Source of the DNA: Mesorhizobium sp.
GTDB taxonomy: Bacteria; Pseudomonadota; Alphaproteobacteria; Rhizobiales; Rhizobiaceae
Reading direction: 5' to 3'
DNA length: 64,000 nucleotides
Assembly (NCBI GenBank): GCA_019635735.1
Contig: JAHBYX010000006.1
Span: 124,001-188,000, forward strand
The position numbers and the translations under genes are program-made. Shown one piece after another: positions 26,485 through 35,111 of this stretch. The notes under the pieces are model-generated. The model ran no database searches. It saw only the letters and a program-made list of their open reading frames with translations, and had not been told where the DNA came from. How positions within the stretch are numbered: the stretch's first letter is position 1; every line of letters begins with the position of its first letter.

Positions 26485-28101
26485 ATGCGAGACTACGACT
26501 TCATCATCGTCGGTTCGGGATCGGCAGGTTCGGTCCTCGCCGAGCGCCTGTCGGCGAGCGGACGGTTCTCCGTCCTGGTGCTCGAGGCCGGCGGTTCGGA
26601 CCGGCGCTTCTACATCCAGATGCCGCTCGGCTACGGCAAGACCTTCTTCGATCCGGCGGTGAACTGGAACTACAGGGCCGAGCCCGATCCGGGGTTGGCC
26701 GGCACCGCCGACCACTGGCCGCGCGGCAAGGTGCTGGGTGGGTCGAGTTCGATCAACGCGATGGTCTGGATCCGCGGCGCGCGCGAGGACTTCGACGACT
26801 GGCGCAACGCCGGCAATCCCGGCTGGGGCTATGACGACCTTCTGCCCGCCTTCAAGGCGATCGAGGACAACCAGGCCGGCGCCGACGCCTGGCGCGGCAT
26901 CGGCGGCCCGGTGCATGTCACCGACATGTCGCCCGCCGTCCACCCGTTGACGCACCGCTATCTCGAAGCCGGTCAGCAGGCCGGCCTGCCTTTCAACCCG
27001 GACTTCAACGGCGCGGCCCAGGAAGGCGTCGGCATCTACCAGATCACCACCAAAGGCGGCCGGCGTATGTCGGCCGCGCGCGCCTTCCTTCGCCCGGCGA
27101 TGAAGCGCAGGAACGTTCGCGTCGAGACGAATGCGCTCGCCACCCGCATCCTGTTCGAGGGATCGCGGGCCGTCGGCATCGAATACGAGCAGGACGGCCA
27201 GACGAAACAGGCCCGCGCCAACCGCGAGGTCATCCTCTCCGCCGGCTCCGTCGCCTCGCCGCAGCTCTTGCAGCTCTCCGGCATCGGCCCCGGCCCGCTG
27301 CTCCAGTCGCTCGGCATCAAGGTGACGCTCGCCAACGCCAATGTCGGCGCCAACCTGCAAGACCATGTCGGCATCAACTACACATTCAAGGCGAAGGTCC
27401 CGACGCTCAACTCGATCCTGCGCCCGTGGTGGGGCAAGGCGCTGGTCGGCGCACGCTATCTGCTCTCCGGCACCGGCCCGCTGTCGCTGTCGATCAACAA
27501 TGGCGGCGGCTTCTTCCGCACCGACCCGTCGCGTAAGCGGCCGAACATGCAGCTCTACTTCCAGGCGTTCTCGACCGTCATCCCGCGCGCCGGCGAGCGG
27601 CCGATCCTGGCGCCTGATCCGTGGCCGGGCTTCTCCATCGGCCTCTCTAACGCGCGGCCCTCCTCGCGCGGCGAGATCATGATCCGCTCGGCCAACCCGC
27701 GCGACTATCCGAAGATCGTCGCCAACGCCTATTCGACCAATCACGACGTCGAAGAGATGCTGGCCGCCGTGAAGTTCGTACGCACCATCGCCGCGCAGCC
27801 GGCGATGAACGAAGTGATCGCCGAGGAAGTCCTGCCCGGGCCCTCCGTCCAGTCCGATGCCGACCTGATCGACGACTTCCGCCGCCGCTCCGGCACGGTC
27901 TACCATCCCGTTTCCACCTGCCGCATGGGACCGGACCCGGCCTCGTCGGTGGTAGACCCGCGCCTGCGCGTCCACGGCATCTCGGGTCTGCGCGTCATCG
28001 ACGCCTCGATCTTCCCCGGCAACATCACCGGCAACACCAACGCCGCTGCCATCATGACGGGGTGGAAGGGGGCGGGGATGGTGCTGGAGGATCAGGGGTG
28101 A
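26485..28101 (+). CDS. GMC-family FAD oxidoreductase (choline-dehydrogenase-like)
   Basis: This is a 538-residue cytoplasmic flavoenzyme. The ADP-binding motif is FIIVGSGSAGSVLAERLS (GSGSAG 10-15). The GMC signature 1 region is HWPRGKVLGGSSSINAMVWI, signature 2 is GSVASPQLLQLSGIG, and the catalytic His and second His/Asn lie in YHPVSTCRMG and NITGNTNAAAIM near the C-terminus. It oxidises an alcohol or polyol. With the two following genes it probably makes a carbohydrate-acid catabolic set, although palindromes separate them. The start at ATG 26485 follows GAGGGGCGGC. Confidence 0.9.
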   Translation: MRDYDFIIVGSGSAGSVLAERLSASGRFSVLVLEAGGSDRRFYIQMPLGYGKTFFDPAVNWNYRAEPDPGLAGTADHWPRGKVLGGSSSINAMVWIRGAREDFDDWRNAGNPGWGYDDLLPAFKAIEDNQAGADAWRGIGGPVHVTDMSPAVHPLTHRYLEAGQQAGLPFNPDFNGAAQEGVGIYQITTKGGRRMSAARAFLRPAMKRRNVRVETNALATRILFEGSRAVGIEYEQDGQTKQARANREVILSAGSVASPQLLQLSGIGPGPLLQSLGIKVTLANANVGANLQDHVGINYTFKAKVPTLNSILRPWWGKALVGARYLLSGTGPLSLSINNGGGFFRTDPSRKRPNMQLYFQAFSTVIPRAGERPILAPDPWPGFSIGLSNARPSSRGEIMIRSANPRDYPKIVANAYSTNHDVEEMLAAVKFVRTIAAQPAMNEVIAEEVLPGPSVQSDADLIDDFRRRSGTVYHPVSTCRMGPDPASSVVDPRLRVHGISGLRVIDASIFPGNITGNTNAAAIMTGWKGAGMVLEDQG

Positions 28102-28120
28102 AGGCGATTACAAAATCTTC

Positions 28121-28248
28121 GCCCCCTCCACCGCCTTCGGCGGTCCCCCTCCCCCGCTCCGCAGGGGAGGATCGGCGGCGCCGTTCACGCGACCTGTATC
28201 CTCCCCCGTTCACGGGGGAGGGGGACCGCCGAAGGCGGTGGAGGGGGC
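28121..28248. repeat. Long palindromic intergenic element, family A, copy 2
   Basis: The outer arms GCCCCCTCCACCGCCTTCGG and CCGAAGGCGGTGGAGGGGGC are exact reverse complements and continue through GGTCCCCCTCCCCC / GGGGGAGGGGGACC. Two inner hairpins flank a central GGCGCCG. It lies between the GMC and mandelate-racemase-like genes. Confidence 0.9.
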
Positions 28249-28279
28249 GCAGAAATTCGCGAGATCGAGGAGAACCCGC

Positions 28280-29491
28280 ATGAAACTCACCGACGTCAAG
28301 ACCTGGGTGGTCGGCAACCCTCCCCCCGGCATCGGCGGCAAGTATTTCATCTTCGTCCGGCTCACCACCGACGGCGGCGTCGTCGGCTATGGCGAGGCCT
28401 ACAACGCCACCTTTTCCGCCCATGTCACTGCGAAAATGATCGAGGACATGGCCGAACGCTACTTCATCGGCCAGGACCCGCACGACATCGAGCTGTTCTT
28501 CCGTCGCTGCTATTCGTCGGGCTTCACCCAGCGCCCCGACGTCTCCGGCATGGGCTGCTTCTCGGCGCTCGAGATGGCCTGCTGGGACATCATCGGCAAG
28601 GAAGCAAACAAGCCGGTCTACAAGCTCCTCGGCGGCCAGGTGCACGAGACGCTGCGCTCGTACACCTATCTCTATCCCCACACCGGTAGCGTCCACACCG
28701 AGGACGCCCCGCCGAAGAACGTCTACAACGACCCCGACATGGCCGCCGCCTGCGCGGCCGAATATGTCGAGCAGGGTTTCAACGCGATCAAGTTCGACCC
28801 GGCCGGCCCCTACACCGCCTTCGACGGCCACCAGCCGCGGCTTACCGACATCGACCTGTCGGCGCGCATGATGAGGGCGGTGCGCGAGGCGGTCGGCACC
28901 CGCGCCGACATCCTGTTCGGCACCCACGGCCAGTTCACCGCGTCCGGCGCGCTGCGGCTCGCCAAGGCGATTGAGCCCTACGACCCGCTCTGGTTCGAGG
29001 AGCCAGTGCCGCCCGACATGCCCGAGGTCATGGCGCAGGTGGCGCGGGGCACGTCGATCCCGATCGCCACCGGCGAGCGCCTGACGACGCGCTTCGAGTT
29101 CGCCCGCGTCATCGAGAATCGTGCCGCGACCATCCTCCAGCCCGACCTCGGCCGCTCCGGTGGCATCCTGGAGACGAAGAAGATCGCCGCCATGGCCGAG
29201 GCGTACCACATCCAGGTCGCGCCGCACTGCTATTGCGGCCCGATCGTCGGCGCGGCCAACATCCAGCTCGCCGTCACGCTGCCCAACTTCCTGATCCTTG
29301 AATCGCTCAAGCAGTGGGACGGCTTCCACGCGACGCTGCTGAAGAAGAAGATCGAATGGCAGGACGGCAACGTCATTCCCTCTAAAGAGCCCGGCCTCGG
29401 CGTCGAACTGAACGAAGCCGTCTGCGAGGCGCATCCCTATGACGGACCGCATCTGCACCTGCAGATGATGCAGACGCCGTTGATGCCATGA
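28280..29491 (+). CDS. Mandelate racemase/muconate lactonizing family enzyme
   Basis: This is a 403-residue enolase-superfamily protein, probably an acid-sugar dehydratase. The lid domain has VGYGEAYNATFSAHVTAKMI. The barrel has the metal-ligand strand ends FEEPVPPD and PIATGERLTTRFEF and the catalytic-His strand VAPHCYCGPIVGAAN. The ILQPDLGRSGGILETKKIAA segment resembles galactonate-dehydratase relatives. The exact substrate cannot be read. GAGGAGAACCCGC precedes ATG 28280. It sits between a GMC dehydrogenase and a hydroxyacid dehydrogenase. Confidence 0.88.
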   Translation: MKLTDVKTWVVGNPPPGIGGKYFIFVRLTTDGGVVGYGEAYNATFSAHVTAKMIEDMAERYFIGQDPHDIELFFRRCYSSGFTQRPDVSGMGCFSALEMACWDIIGKEANKPVYKLLGGQVHETLRSYTYLYPHTGSVHTEDAPPKNVYNDPDMAAACAAEYVEQGFNAIKFDPAGPYTAFDGHQPRLTDIDLSARMMRAVREAVGTRADILFGTHGQFTASGALRLAKAIEPYDPLWFEEPVPPDMPEVMAQVARGTSIPIATGERLTTRFEFARVIENRAATILQPDLGRSGGILETKKIAAMAEAYHIQVAPHCYCGPIVGAANIQLAVTLPNFLILESLKQWDGFHATLLKKKIEWQDGNVIPSKEPGLGVELNEAVCEAHPYDGPHLHLQMMQTPLMP

Positions 29492-29501
29492 CGCGAACCA
29501 C

Positions 29502-29633
29502 GCCCCCTCCACCGCCTTCGGCGGTCCCCCTCCCCCGCTACGCAGGGGAGGATAGGATTTCGCCGCAGCCGGCACGCTGGATCTTCCCCGGTTTACGGGG
29601 GAAGGGGACCACGCGCAGCGTGGTGAGGGGGGC
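29502..29633. repeat. Long palindromic intergenic element, family A, copy 3
   Basis: The left arm GCCCCCTCCACCGCCTTCGG is identical to copy 2 over 20 bases, but the right arm has diverged to CCACGCGCAGCGTGGTGAGG. The central part differs from copy 2. The copy is therefore a mosaic of two subtypes. It lies between the racemase-family and 3-hydroxyacid dehydrogenase genes. Confidence 0.85.
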
Positions 29634-29663
29634 GCGCGGGGTTGCGGAAGCAAGGACTGCTCA

Positions 29664-30584
29664 ATGACCCAAACCCAATCCTACGCCTTCATCGGCCTCG
29701 GCCATCTTGGCGGCCACCTCGCCGCCAGCCTCCTGCGCAACGGCTTCGCCGTCACGGTCTACGACCGCGACCCGGAGGCGGTGGCGCGGCTGGTGGCGCT
29801 CGGCGCCACGGCAGCGGCAAGTCCTGCCGACGCCGCGCGCCAGGCCGGCAACGCCATCACATGCCTGCCCTCGCCCAAGGTCAGCGAGGCGGTGCTTGCA
29901 GGTCCCGGCGGCCTGCTCGAAGGCCTGCCGGAGGGCGGCACCTGGATCGAGATGTCGACCAACGGCCGCGACGAAATCATCCGGCTCGCCGGCATCGCCG
30001 CGGCAAGGGGCGTGCGGACGCTGGAATGTCCGGTGACGGGCGGCGTCCATCTCGCCGCCGCCGGCAAGATCACCGCGCTGGTGGGCGGCGACGCGGACCT
30101 CTACGAAGAGCACCGCGCGGCGATCGAGGCGATGTGTTCGCGCTCCTTCCTGATGGGGCCGGTGGGCTCGGCGGCGGTAATCAAGGTCATCACCAACATG
30201 CTGGCCTTCATCCATCTGGTCGCGGCCGGCGAGGCGCTGATGCTGGCGAAGCAGGGAGGCCTCGACCTCGCCCAAGCCTATCACGCCATCTGCGCCTCGT
30301 CGGGCACCAGCTTCGTGCACGAGACGGAGAGCCAGCTGGTGCTGAACGGCAGCTACGACATCGCCTTCACCATGGATCTGGCGCTGAAGGACCTCGGCTT
30401 CGCCACCGGCATGGGCAAGGAGTTCGGCGTGCCACTGGCGCTCGCCTCGAAGGTCGAGGAGATCTTCCGCGAGGGCAAGGCCGCCTACGGCGGCGACGCC
30501 TGGTCGACCAAGATCGTCAAGCTGCTGGAGGACGAGGTCGGCACAGACCTGCGCGCACCGGGGTTCCCGGCCAAGCTTCTCTGA
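29664..30584 (+). CDS. 3-hydroxyisobutyrate-dehydrogenase-family oxidoreductase
   Basis: This is a 306-residue NAD(P)-dependent beta-hydroxyacid dehydrogenase. The Rossmann motif is FIGLGHLGGHLAASLLRNGF (GLGHLG 11-16). The substrate loop is CPVTGGVHLAAAGKITALVG, and the catalytic Lys lies in AVIKVITNMLAFIHLVAAGE. The C-terminal helical domain has LALKDLGFATGMGKEFGVPL. It would oxidise or reduce a tartronate-semialdehyde or hydroxyacid-like product, consistent with the sugar-acid gene set upstream. ATG 29664 follows AAGGACTGCTCA. Confidence 0.88.
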   Translation: MTQTQSYAFIGLGHLGGHLAASLLRNGFAVTVYDRDPEAVARLVALGATAAASPADAARQAGNAITCLPSPKVSEAVLAGPGGLLEGLPEGGTWIEMSTNGRDEIIRLAGIAAARGVRTLECPVTGGVHLAAAGKITALVGGDADLYEEHRAAIEAMCSRSFLMGPVGSAAVIKVITNMLAFIHLVAAGEALMLAKQGGLDLAQAYHAICASSGTSFVHETESQLVLNGSYDIAFTMDLALKDLGFATGMGKEFGVPLALASKVEEIFREGKAAYGGDAWSTKIVKLLEDEVGTDLRAPGFPAKLL

Positions 30585-30914
30585 CTTCAAAGACTTCGCC
30601 GCATCGGCCAAATCTGTCTGAAAGGCATTTGAATCAGCACGCGAGCCGAGCGCTCTGCTCTTGGCCGGCGCTCACCCCTCCAGCGCCGTTATGCTCGGGC
30701 CTGTCCCGAGCATCTACCTACGTGCGCGATTGAGGCCCGATATCGTACCGCAGACCTGTCCACGTCGGCAGATCCTTGGGACAAGCCCAAGGATGACGTC
30801 CCGTCCAGGAGCACGGCTTCCACTTCGTTTCATCCACCGCGCCGTGCGGCACAGCCACGTTACGTGCGTCGGTGAATCGTCTATCCTGCATCTCTCCGCA
30901 GCAGGAAGCCCTCC
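30585..30914. other. Intergenic region with a palindromic element
   Basis: No gene is supported in these 330 bases. Bases 30685-30799 hold a family C palindromic element (separate entry). The rest shows no promoter or RNA motif that I can name. Confidence 0.5.
30685..30799. repeat. Palindromic intergenic element, family C, copy 1
   Basis: Two hairpins face each other: ATGCTCGGGCCTGTCCCGAG with following CAT (30691-30713), and GATCCTTGGGACAAGCCCAA with GGATGAC (30771-30797). The same design recurs at 39445-39558. Such CTCGGG-TTGTCCCGAG elements are widespread between genes in this bacterial order. Confidence 0.8.
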
Positions 30915-31349
30915 ATGACCCTCATCCAGAAGCTCGGCATCGCCTACGCCGTGATGTTCTTCGCCGTCGTCGGCCTGAACTACCTCCCCTTCATCCACGA
31001 CGAGAACGGCATGATGTTCGGCCTGTTCTCGCTGCAATGGTATGACGACCTGCTGCACGGCTTCTCCGGGCTATGGGTGCTGATCGCCGCCTTCGTCTCG
31101 CATCGCGCGGCGGTGCTGTTCTTCAGGATCTTCGGCTCGATCTACCTGTTCGACGGCGTGCTCGGCCTCGTCACCGGCTCCGGCTGCCTCGACGGCGGCA
31201 TCTTCATCGACGGCTTCCGCTCCTTCTCCGACGTCGAGTTCCCGGCGCGCTTCTTCGCCAACCTGCCGCACCTGCTGATCGGAGGCATCGCGGTCTATAT
31301 CGGCTTCGTGCTGGCCAGGCGCGTCTCGCAGAAGCTGCTGGCGGCCTGA
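30915..31349 (+). CDS. Four-helix membrane protein, unknown function
   Basis: This is a 144-residue protein with four predicted membrane helices, about residues 6-24, 50-64, 68-88 and 115-135. The loop SGCLDGGIFIDGFRSFSDVE between helices 3 and 4 is polar and acidic. It is of general DUF4383-like appearance but not confidently assigned. GCAGGAAGCCCTCC precedes the ATG. The next gene starts five bases after its stop, so they form a pair and may encode partner membrane proteins. Confidence 0.65.
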   Translation: MTLIQKLGIAYAVMFFAVVGLNYLPFIHDENGMMFGLFSLQWYDDLLHGFSGLWVLIAAFVSHRAAVLFFRIFGSIYLFDGVLGLVTGSGCLDGGIFIDGFRSFSDVEFPARFFANLPHLLIGGIAVYIGFVLARRVSQKLLAA

Positions 31350-31354
31350 TCCGG

Positions 31355-32470
31355 ATGCTGCGCTTTCTCCGGAGGTTTTTCCGCACGATCCTGATCGTGC
31401 TGGCGGTGATCGTGGCGATCCCCGTTCTGGGGCTCGCCTATGGCTGGCTGACGACCGCCCCTGCCGAACAGGCATCGATCGTGTCGCGCTCGCCCGAGGT
31501 TGCCGCCATCTCGCAGCGCCTCGCCACCGAGATCGCCGGCTACAAGCGGCCGGAGGAATCGACCTTCCTCACCTATCCCGAGTGGTCCATCGTCTATTCG
31601 GCGCGCGAATATGCCGACTTCGTGCAGGACAAGAACCCGGCGAACTTCCCCTACCTCGCCCATGTCGGCCGGTTCTGGAAGGACTACGCGGCGATGATCC
31701 GCGCCAGCGCCGACTACCCGTTCAACTTCCAGAACCATCTGATGCTGACGGTCATCGGCACGAGCCACACGATCGAGCACGTGATCCAGAGCGTCTACGA
31801 GAACACGATCGGGCGGCTCACCTGGATGATGAGTCATGGGGTCGGCGAGGATAGGGTACTCGCAGGCATCGCCGCCGACTACGCCGCATTTCTCGACCAG
31901 ACCCCGTGGTATCGTTTTCCATATGCTCAACGCCGCGCCGAACTATGGAACTTTCCGTCCAGTCGAAGCTGGGCGGCGATCCGCTCCTGGGAGCGCAAGC
32001 TCGTCTACGGCGCAGCCCTCACCATCAAGCAGGTCTATGCCGACCTGATCGCATCCGGCCTTTCCGCCACGTCGGACGCCGCCTTCCTCGACATCCATGT
32101 CTGGGCGCAGGGACCGGTGGCAGACGCGATCGCCGGCGAGCCCGACACGGCTCTCGAGCGCGACCTCGGCACCGACGGCGCGGTCTTCGTCACGAAACGC
32201 TATCAGGTCTTCACAGAGATGATCCCGCGGCTCATCGAGCGCGGCGTCAGCTTCGTCGAGATCGGCGGCAACGACGACATCCTCGTCACCGTCGTGTCGA
32301 ACGAGGAGATCGAGGCGCCGGACGGGGCGATGAAACTGTTCTCCTACCCTCTGCCGACCGACAACGCGACGATCCGCACGGGCCTGACCGTCCCGGTCCC
32401 GATGCTGCACGAGACGCTCCCGGACCTCGTCAACGCCGGCGCGCATCTGGAGCATGTGTACGACTACTGA
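31355..32470 (+). CDS. Membrane-anchored periplasmic protein, unknown function
   Basis: This is a 371-residue protein with an Arg-rich start (MLRFLRRFFR), one membrane anchor (about 11-33) and a ~335-residue soluble domain expected in the periplasm. The soluble part is mixed alpha/beta with aromatic motifs such as FLTYPEWSIVYSAREYADFV, NFQNHLMLTVIGTSHTIEHV and FVEIGGNDDILVTVV. No enzyme signature is recognised. It follows the four-helix membrane protein with a five-base gap and is read from the same transcript. Confidence 0.7.
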   Translation: MLRFLRRFFRTILIVLAVIVAIPVLGLAYGWLTTAPAEQASIVSRSPEVAAISQRLATEIAGYKRPEESTFLTYPEWSIVYSAREYADFVQDKNPANFPYLAHVGRFWKDYAAMIRASADYPFNFQNHLMLTVIGTSHTIEHVIQSVYENTIGRLTWMMSHGVGEDRVLAGIAADYAAFLDQTPWYRFPYAQRRAELWNFPSSRSWAAIRSWERKLVYGAALTIKQVYADLIASGLSATSDAAFLDIHVWAQGPVADAIAGEPDTALERDLGTDGAVFVTKRYQVFTEMIPRLIERGVSFVEIGGNDDILVTVVSNEEIEAPDGAMKLFSYPLPTDNATIRTGLTVPVPMLHETLPDLVNAGAHLEHVYDY

Positions 32471-32602
32471 CGCGGCGCTGAGCTTGGTGCGTATCGACGC
32501 GCCCAAACACCCCCTCTGCGGCGCGCGCCGACAAGGGCTCTACAATGAGGGCGACCATCCGTTGCCCTTGGTGCCGAATGGCGGCCATGCTAAGCTTTTT
32601 CA

Positions 32603-32797
32603 ATGAACAAGCCCGAGCGAGATTTCCCGAAGGCGATCCTGACCGCGCCGATGACGCGGCAGGAAGCGGAGCAGGTGTGCGCCGTCGAAGGCCTGCACCT
32701 CTCCCCTGAGATCAGGCAGGTCTTCGAGCAGGCAGAGCGGGACGGTGTAAGTCACGACGAACTGCAGCGTCGCCTGGACGCCGCTTTCGGCCTCTAG
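32603..32797 (+). CDS. VbhA-like antitoxin for the Fic protein
   Basis: This is a 64-residue protein. The pattern VCAVEGLHLSPEIRQVFEQA and then DGVSHDELQRRLDA matches VbhA/FicA antitoxins, whose inhibitory motif is (S/T)xxxE(G/N). Here the Glu-Gly is kept, but the Ser/Thr four residues before it is Val. In the family this helix blocks ATP binding by the Fic toxin. It lies eight bases before the Fic gene, in the standard order. Confidence 0.85.
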   Translation: MNKPERDFPKAILTAPMTRQEAEQVCAVEGLHLSPEIRQVFEQAERDGVSHDELQRRLDAAFGL

Positions 32798-32804
32798 GCA
32801 GCTC

Positions 32805-33389
32805 GTGCCTTACGGCTCCTCCAAGGATCCGTATTGCTATCCAGAAACGACCGTTCTCAGGAACAAACGCGACCTTCGCGACCCTGTACGGCTCGAACAG
32901 TTCGAACTCGCGAAATACATCGCGCGAAGCCAGTCGCCCTGGCCACCGGGCAAGCTCGACAAGTCCCATTATTACGCCCTTCACCGCCATTTCTTCCAGG
33001 ACGTCTATGACTGGGCCGGCAAGCCGCGCACGATCCGCATCGGCAAGGCCGGCAACTGGTTCTGCTTCCCCCATTTCATCGACAGCGAACTCGACCGCCT
33101 GTTCGGCGACCTGAAGGCGAAGCGGCACCTCGTAGGACTGCCGCTGGACGATTTTGCGCGCGAGGCGGCCCATTTCATCGCCGAGGTCAACGCCGTTCAT
33201 CCTTTTCGCGAGGGCAATGGCCGAACCCAGCTTGCCTTCCTGCGCCTGCTTTGCCTCAATGCCGGCTGGCGCTTCGATGCGTCGATGCTCGACCGCGAGC
33301 GCGTCATCGGCGCGATGATCGCGAGCTTCGACGGCAAGTCCGACGCGCTGACAGACCTCATCCGCGACATCGCGTCGCCAAAATCATAA
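32805..33389 (+). CDS. Fic-domain AMPylating toxin with altered Fic motif
   Basis: This is a 194-residue class I Fic protein. The Fic motif is HPFREGNGRTQL (132-143): His132 and the GNGR anion loop are intact, but the final Arg of HxFx(D/E)GNGRxxR is Leu143. Upstream, VYDWAGKPRTIRIGKAGNWF is the flap-region sequence of the family. Such toxins AMPylate targets such as topoisomerases. The missing Arg normally contacts ATP and the antitoxin Glu, so activity or inhibition may differ. The start is GTG 32805. Confidence 0.9.
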   Translation: MPYGSSKDPYCYPETTVLRNKRDLRDPVRLEQFELAKYIARSQSPWPPGKLDKSHYYALHRHFFQDVYDWAGKPRTIRIGKAGNWFCFPHFIDSELDRLFGDLKAKRHLVGLPLDDFAREAAHFIAEVNAVHPFREGNGRTQLAFLRLLCLNAGWRFDASMLDRERVIGAMIASFDGKSDALTDLIRDIASPKS

Positions 33390-33403
33390 GCCCGGGAGGC
33401 ACC

Positions 33404-34423
33404 ATGTTCGAGACCACCATCGCCGGCAGCCTGCCGAAGCCCTCATGGCTGGCGGAGCCGGAAAAGCTGTGGGCGCCGTGGAAGCTCGCGGGCGCCGAGC
33501 TCGAACAGGGCAAGCGCGACGCGGCGCTGATCTGGCTCAAGGAACAGGAGGACGCCGGCATCGACATCGTCACAGAGGGCGAGCAGTTCCGCATCCATTT
33601 CGTCCACGGCTTCGTCGAACATGTCGGCGGCATCGACTGGCAGAAGAAGACCAAGATGGGCATCCGGAACAACCGCTACGTCGTCGACGTGCCGACGGTG
33701 ACGGGGCCGCTGACGCGCAAGCGCGCCGTCCACAGGGCCGAGGCCGAATTCGCCCGCGCGCATACGAAGCGCAAGCTGAAGTTCACCCTGCCCGGCCCGA
33801 TGACGATCTGCGACACGGTGGCGGACGATCACTACGGCCGTCGCGCGGACATGGCGATGGCGTTTGCCGACCTGCTGAACGCCGAGGCGAAGGAGCTGGA
33901 GGCGGCGGGCTGCGACGTCATCCAGTTCGACGAGCCGGCCTTCAACGCCTTTACCGAAGAGGCCGTCGAATGGGGAATCGCGGCGCTGGAACGCGCCGCG
34001 GCGGGGCTGAAATGCAAGACCGCCGTCCACATCTGCTACGGCTACGGCATCAAGGCCAATATCGACTGGAAGGCGACGCTGGGCGGCGAGTGGCGGCAGT
34101 ACGAAGCCTTCTTCCCCTCGCTCAACAAAAGCCGCATCGACCAGGTCTCGCTCGAATGCGCCAATTCCCGCGTCCCGCCGGACCTGATGGCGCTGTTGAA
34201 GGACAAGACGATCCTCGTCGGCGTCATCGACGTCGCCACCAACGAGGTCGAGACGCCGGAACAGGTGGCGGGAACGATTGCCACCGCGCTGAAATTCGTC
34301 GACGCGGAGCGCCTGCAGCCCTGCACCAATTGCGGCCTCGCGCCGCTCCCCCGCGACGTGGCCGTCGGCAAGCTCAAGGCGCTTGGCGCCGGCGCGGAAC
34401 TGGCGCGGAAGAGGCTGGGCTAG
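33404..34423 (+). CDS. Short MetE-like (core) methionine synthase
   Basis: This is a 339-residue protein that matches only the C-terminal catalytic barrel of cobalamin-independent methionine synthase. Zinc-site motifs are HICYGYG (mid-protein), SLECANSRVP and CTNCGLAPLP near the end; GEQFRIHFVHGFVEHV is near the N-terminus. Short forms lacking the folate-binding N-terminal half are known as folate-independent core-MetE enzymes, and this sequence resembles the aerobic MesD type, which needs a partner (MesX, DUF1852) not found in this window. GGGAGGCACC precedes the ATG. It starts 15 bases after the Fic stop. Confidence 0.85.
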   Translation: MFETTIAGSLPKPSWLAEPEKLWAPWKLAGAELEQGKRDAALIWLKEQEDAGIDIVTEGEQFRIHFVHGFVEHVGGIDWQKKTKMGIRNNRYVVDVPTVTGPLTRKRAVHRAEAEFARAHTKRKLKFTLPGPMTICDTVADDHYGRRADMAMAFADLLNAEAKELEAAGCDVIQFDEPAFNAFTEEAVEWGIAALERAAAGLKCKTAVHICYGYGIKANIDWKATLGGEWRQYEAFFPSLNKSRIDQVSLECANSRVPPDLMALLKDKTILVGVIDVATNEVETPEQVAGTIATALKFVDAERLQPCTNCGLAPLPRDVAVGKLKALGAGAELARKRLG

Positions 34424-34923
34424 TTCCCCAGCACTCCTTCCCTCAGCGCGATCGACACCGCGTCGGTGCGGTTGCGGGCGTGCAGCTTGGTGCAGACGGC
34501 GGCGACGTGGAATTTTGCCGTGTGGACCGAAATGTCGAGCCTGCGCGCGATCACCTTGTTCGACGCGCCCTCGGCGAGCAGCGCCAGCACTTCGCGCTCG
34601 CGCTGGCTGATCGGCGCTTGCGGTTCGAAGGCCGGCGACGTGTCGGCGCGGCGCTCTGCGCTGCCAGCCTTCCTGATAGTGTAGCCGGCCGCCGCCAGCC
34701 GGGTCGCGGCAGCCACGAGGTCGGGCGACGCGTCGTTGGCAAGCACCGCGCGGGCGGATGAGGCCGCGTCGCGCGCCGGGTCCTCGCTCAGCATGACCAG
34801 CGCCAGTCCGCTCTCGGATCGGCGCACGATTCGGCCGGGCGCCGGCGCGCGGAAATAGCGGGAAGTGTCGACCGCGGTGACGGTCTGTTCGGCGAAATCG
34901 GGCGGCGCATAGTCGAGAAGCAT
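34420..34923 (-). CDS. LuxR-type HTH regulator with degenerate N-terminal domain
   Basis: This is a 167-residue protein. The C-terminal domain is a clear LuxR/NarL helix-turn-helix: ISQREREVLALLAEGASNKV then IARRLDISVHTAKFHVAAVC (about 105-145). The N-terminal ~95 residues look like a receiver-type fold (LALVMLSEDPARDAASSARA) but lack the usual acidic pocket and phospho-acceptor Asp, so phosphorylation is unlikely. The start at ATG 34923 has AAGAAGGAC upstream; the longer frame from 35040 is not family-like. Its stop overlaps the last bases of the MetE-like gene on the other strand. Confidence 0.8.
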   Translation of the reverse strand: MLLDYAPPDFAEQTVTAVDTSRYFRAPAPGRIVRRSESGLALVMLSEDPARDAASSARAVLANDASPDLVAAATRLAAAGYTIRKAGSAERRADTSPAFEPQAPISQREREVLALLAEGASNKVIARRLDISVHTAKFHVAAVCTKLHARNRTDAVSIALREGVLGN

Positions 34924-35111
34924 GGGATGTCCTTCTTCGCGGAGGGCGACCGCGGCGGCGGACGCGAGAGGATCGTAGGCTCCAATGTAGGTCGGATAAC
35001 GGGTTATGAAAGGGCGGGGAAGAGGCGGCGCGACGGGCAAGGGAGCGAAGCGGCAGTCTTGCGCAGCCGGAACAGATGCGAAACTGCCCGATCGGGCAGG
35101 TCACCCGGGCG

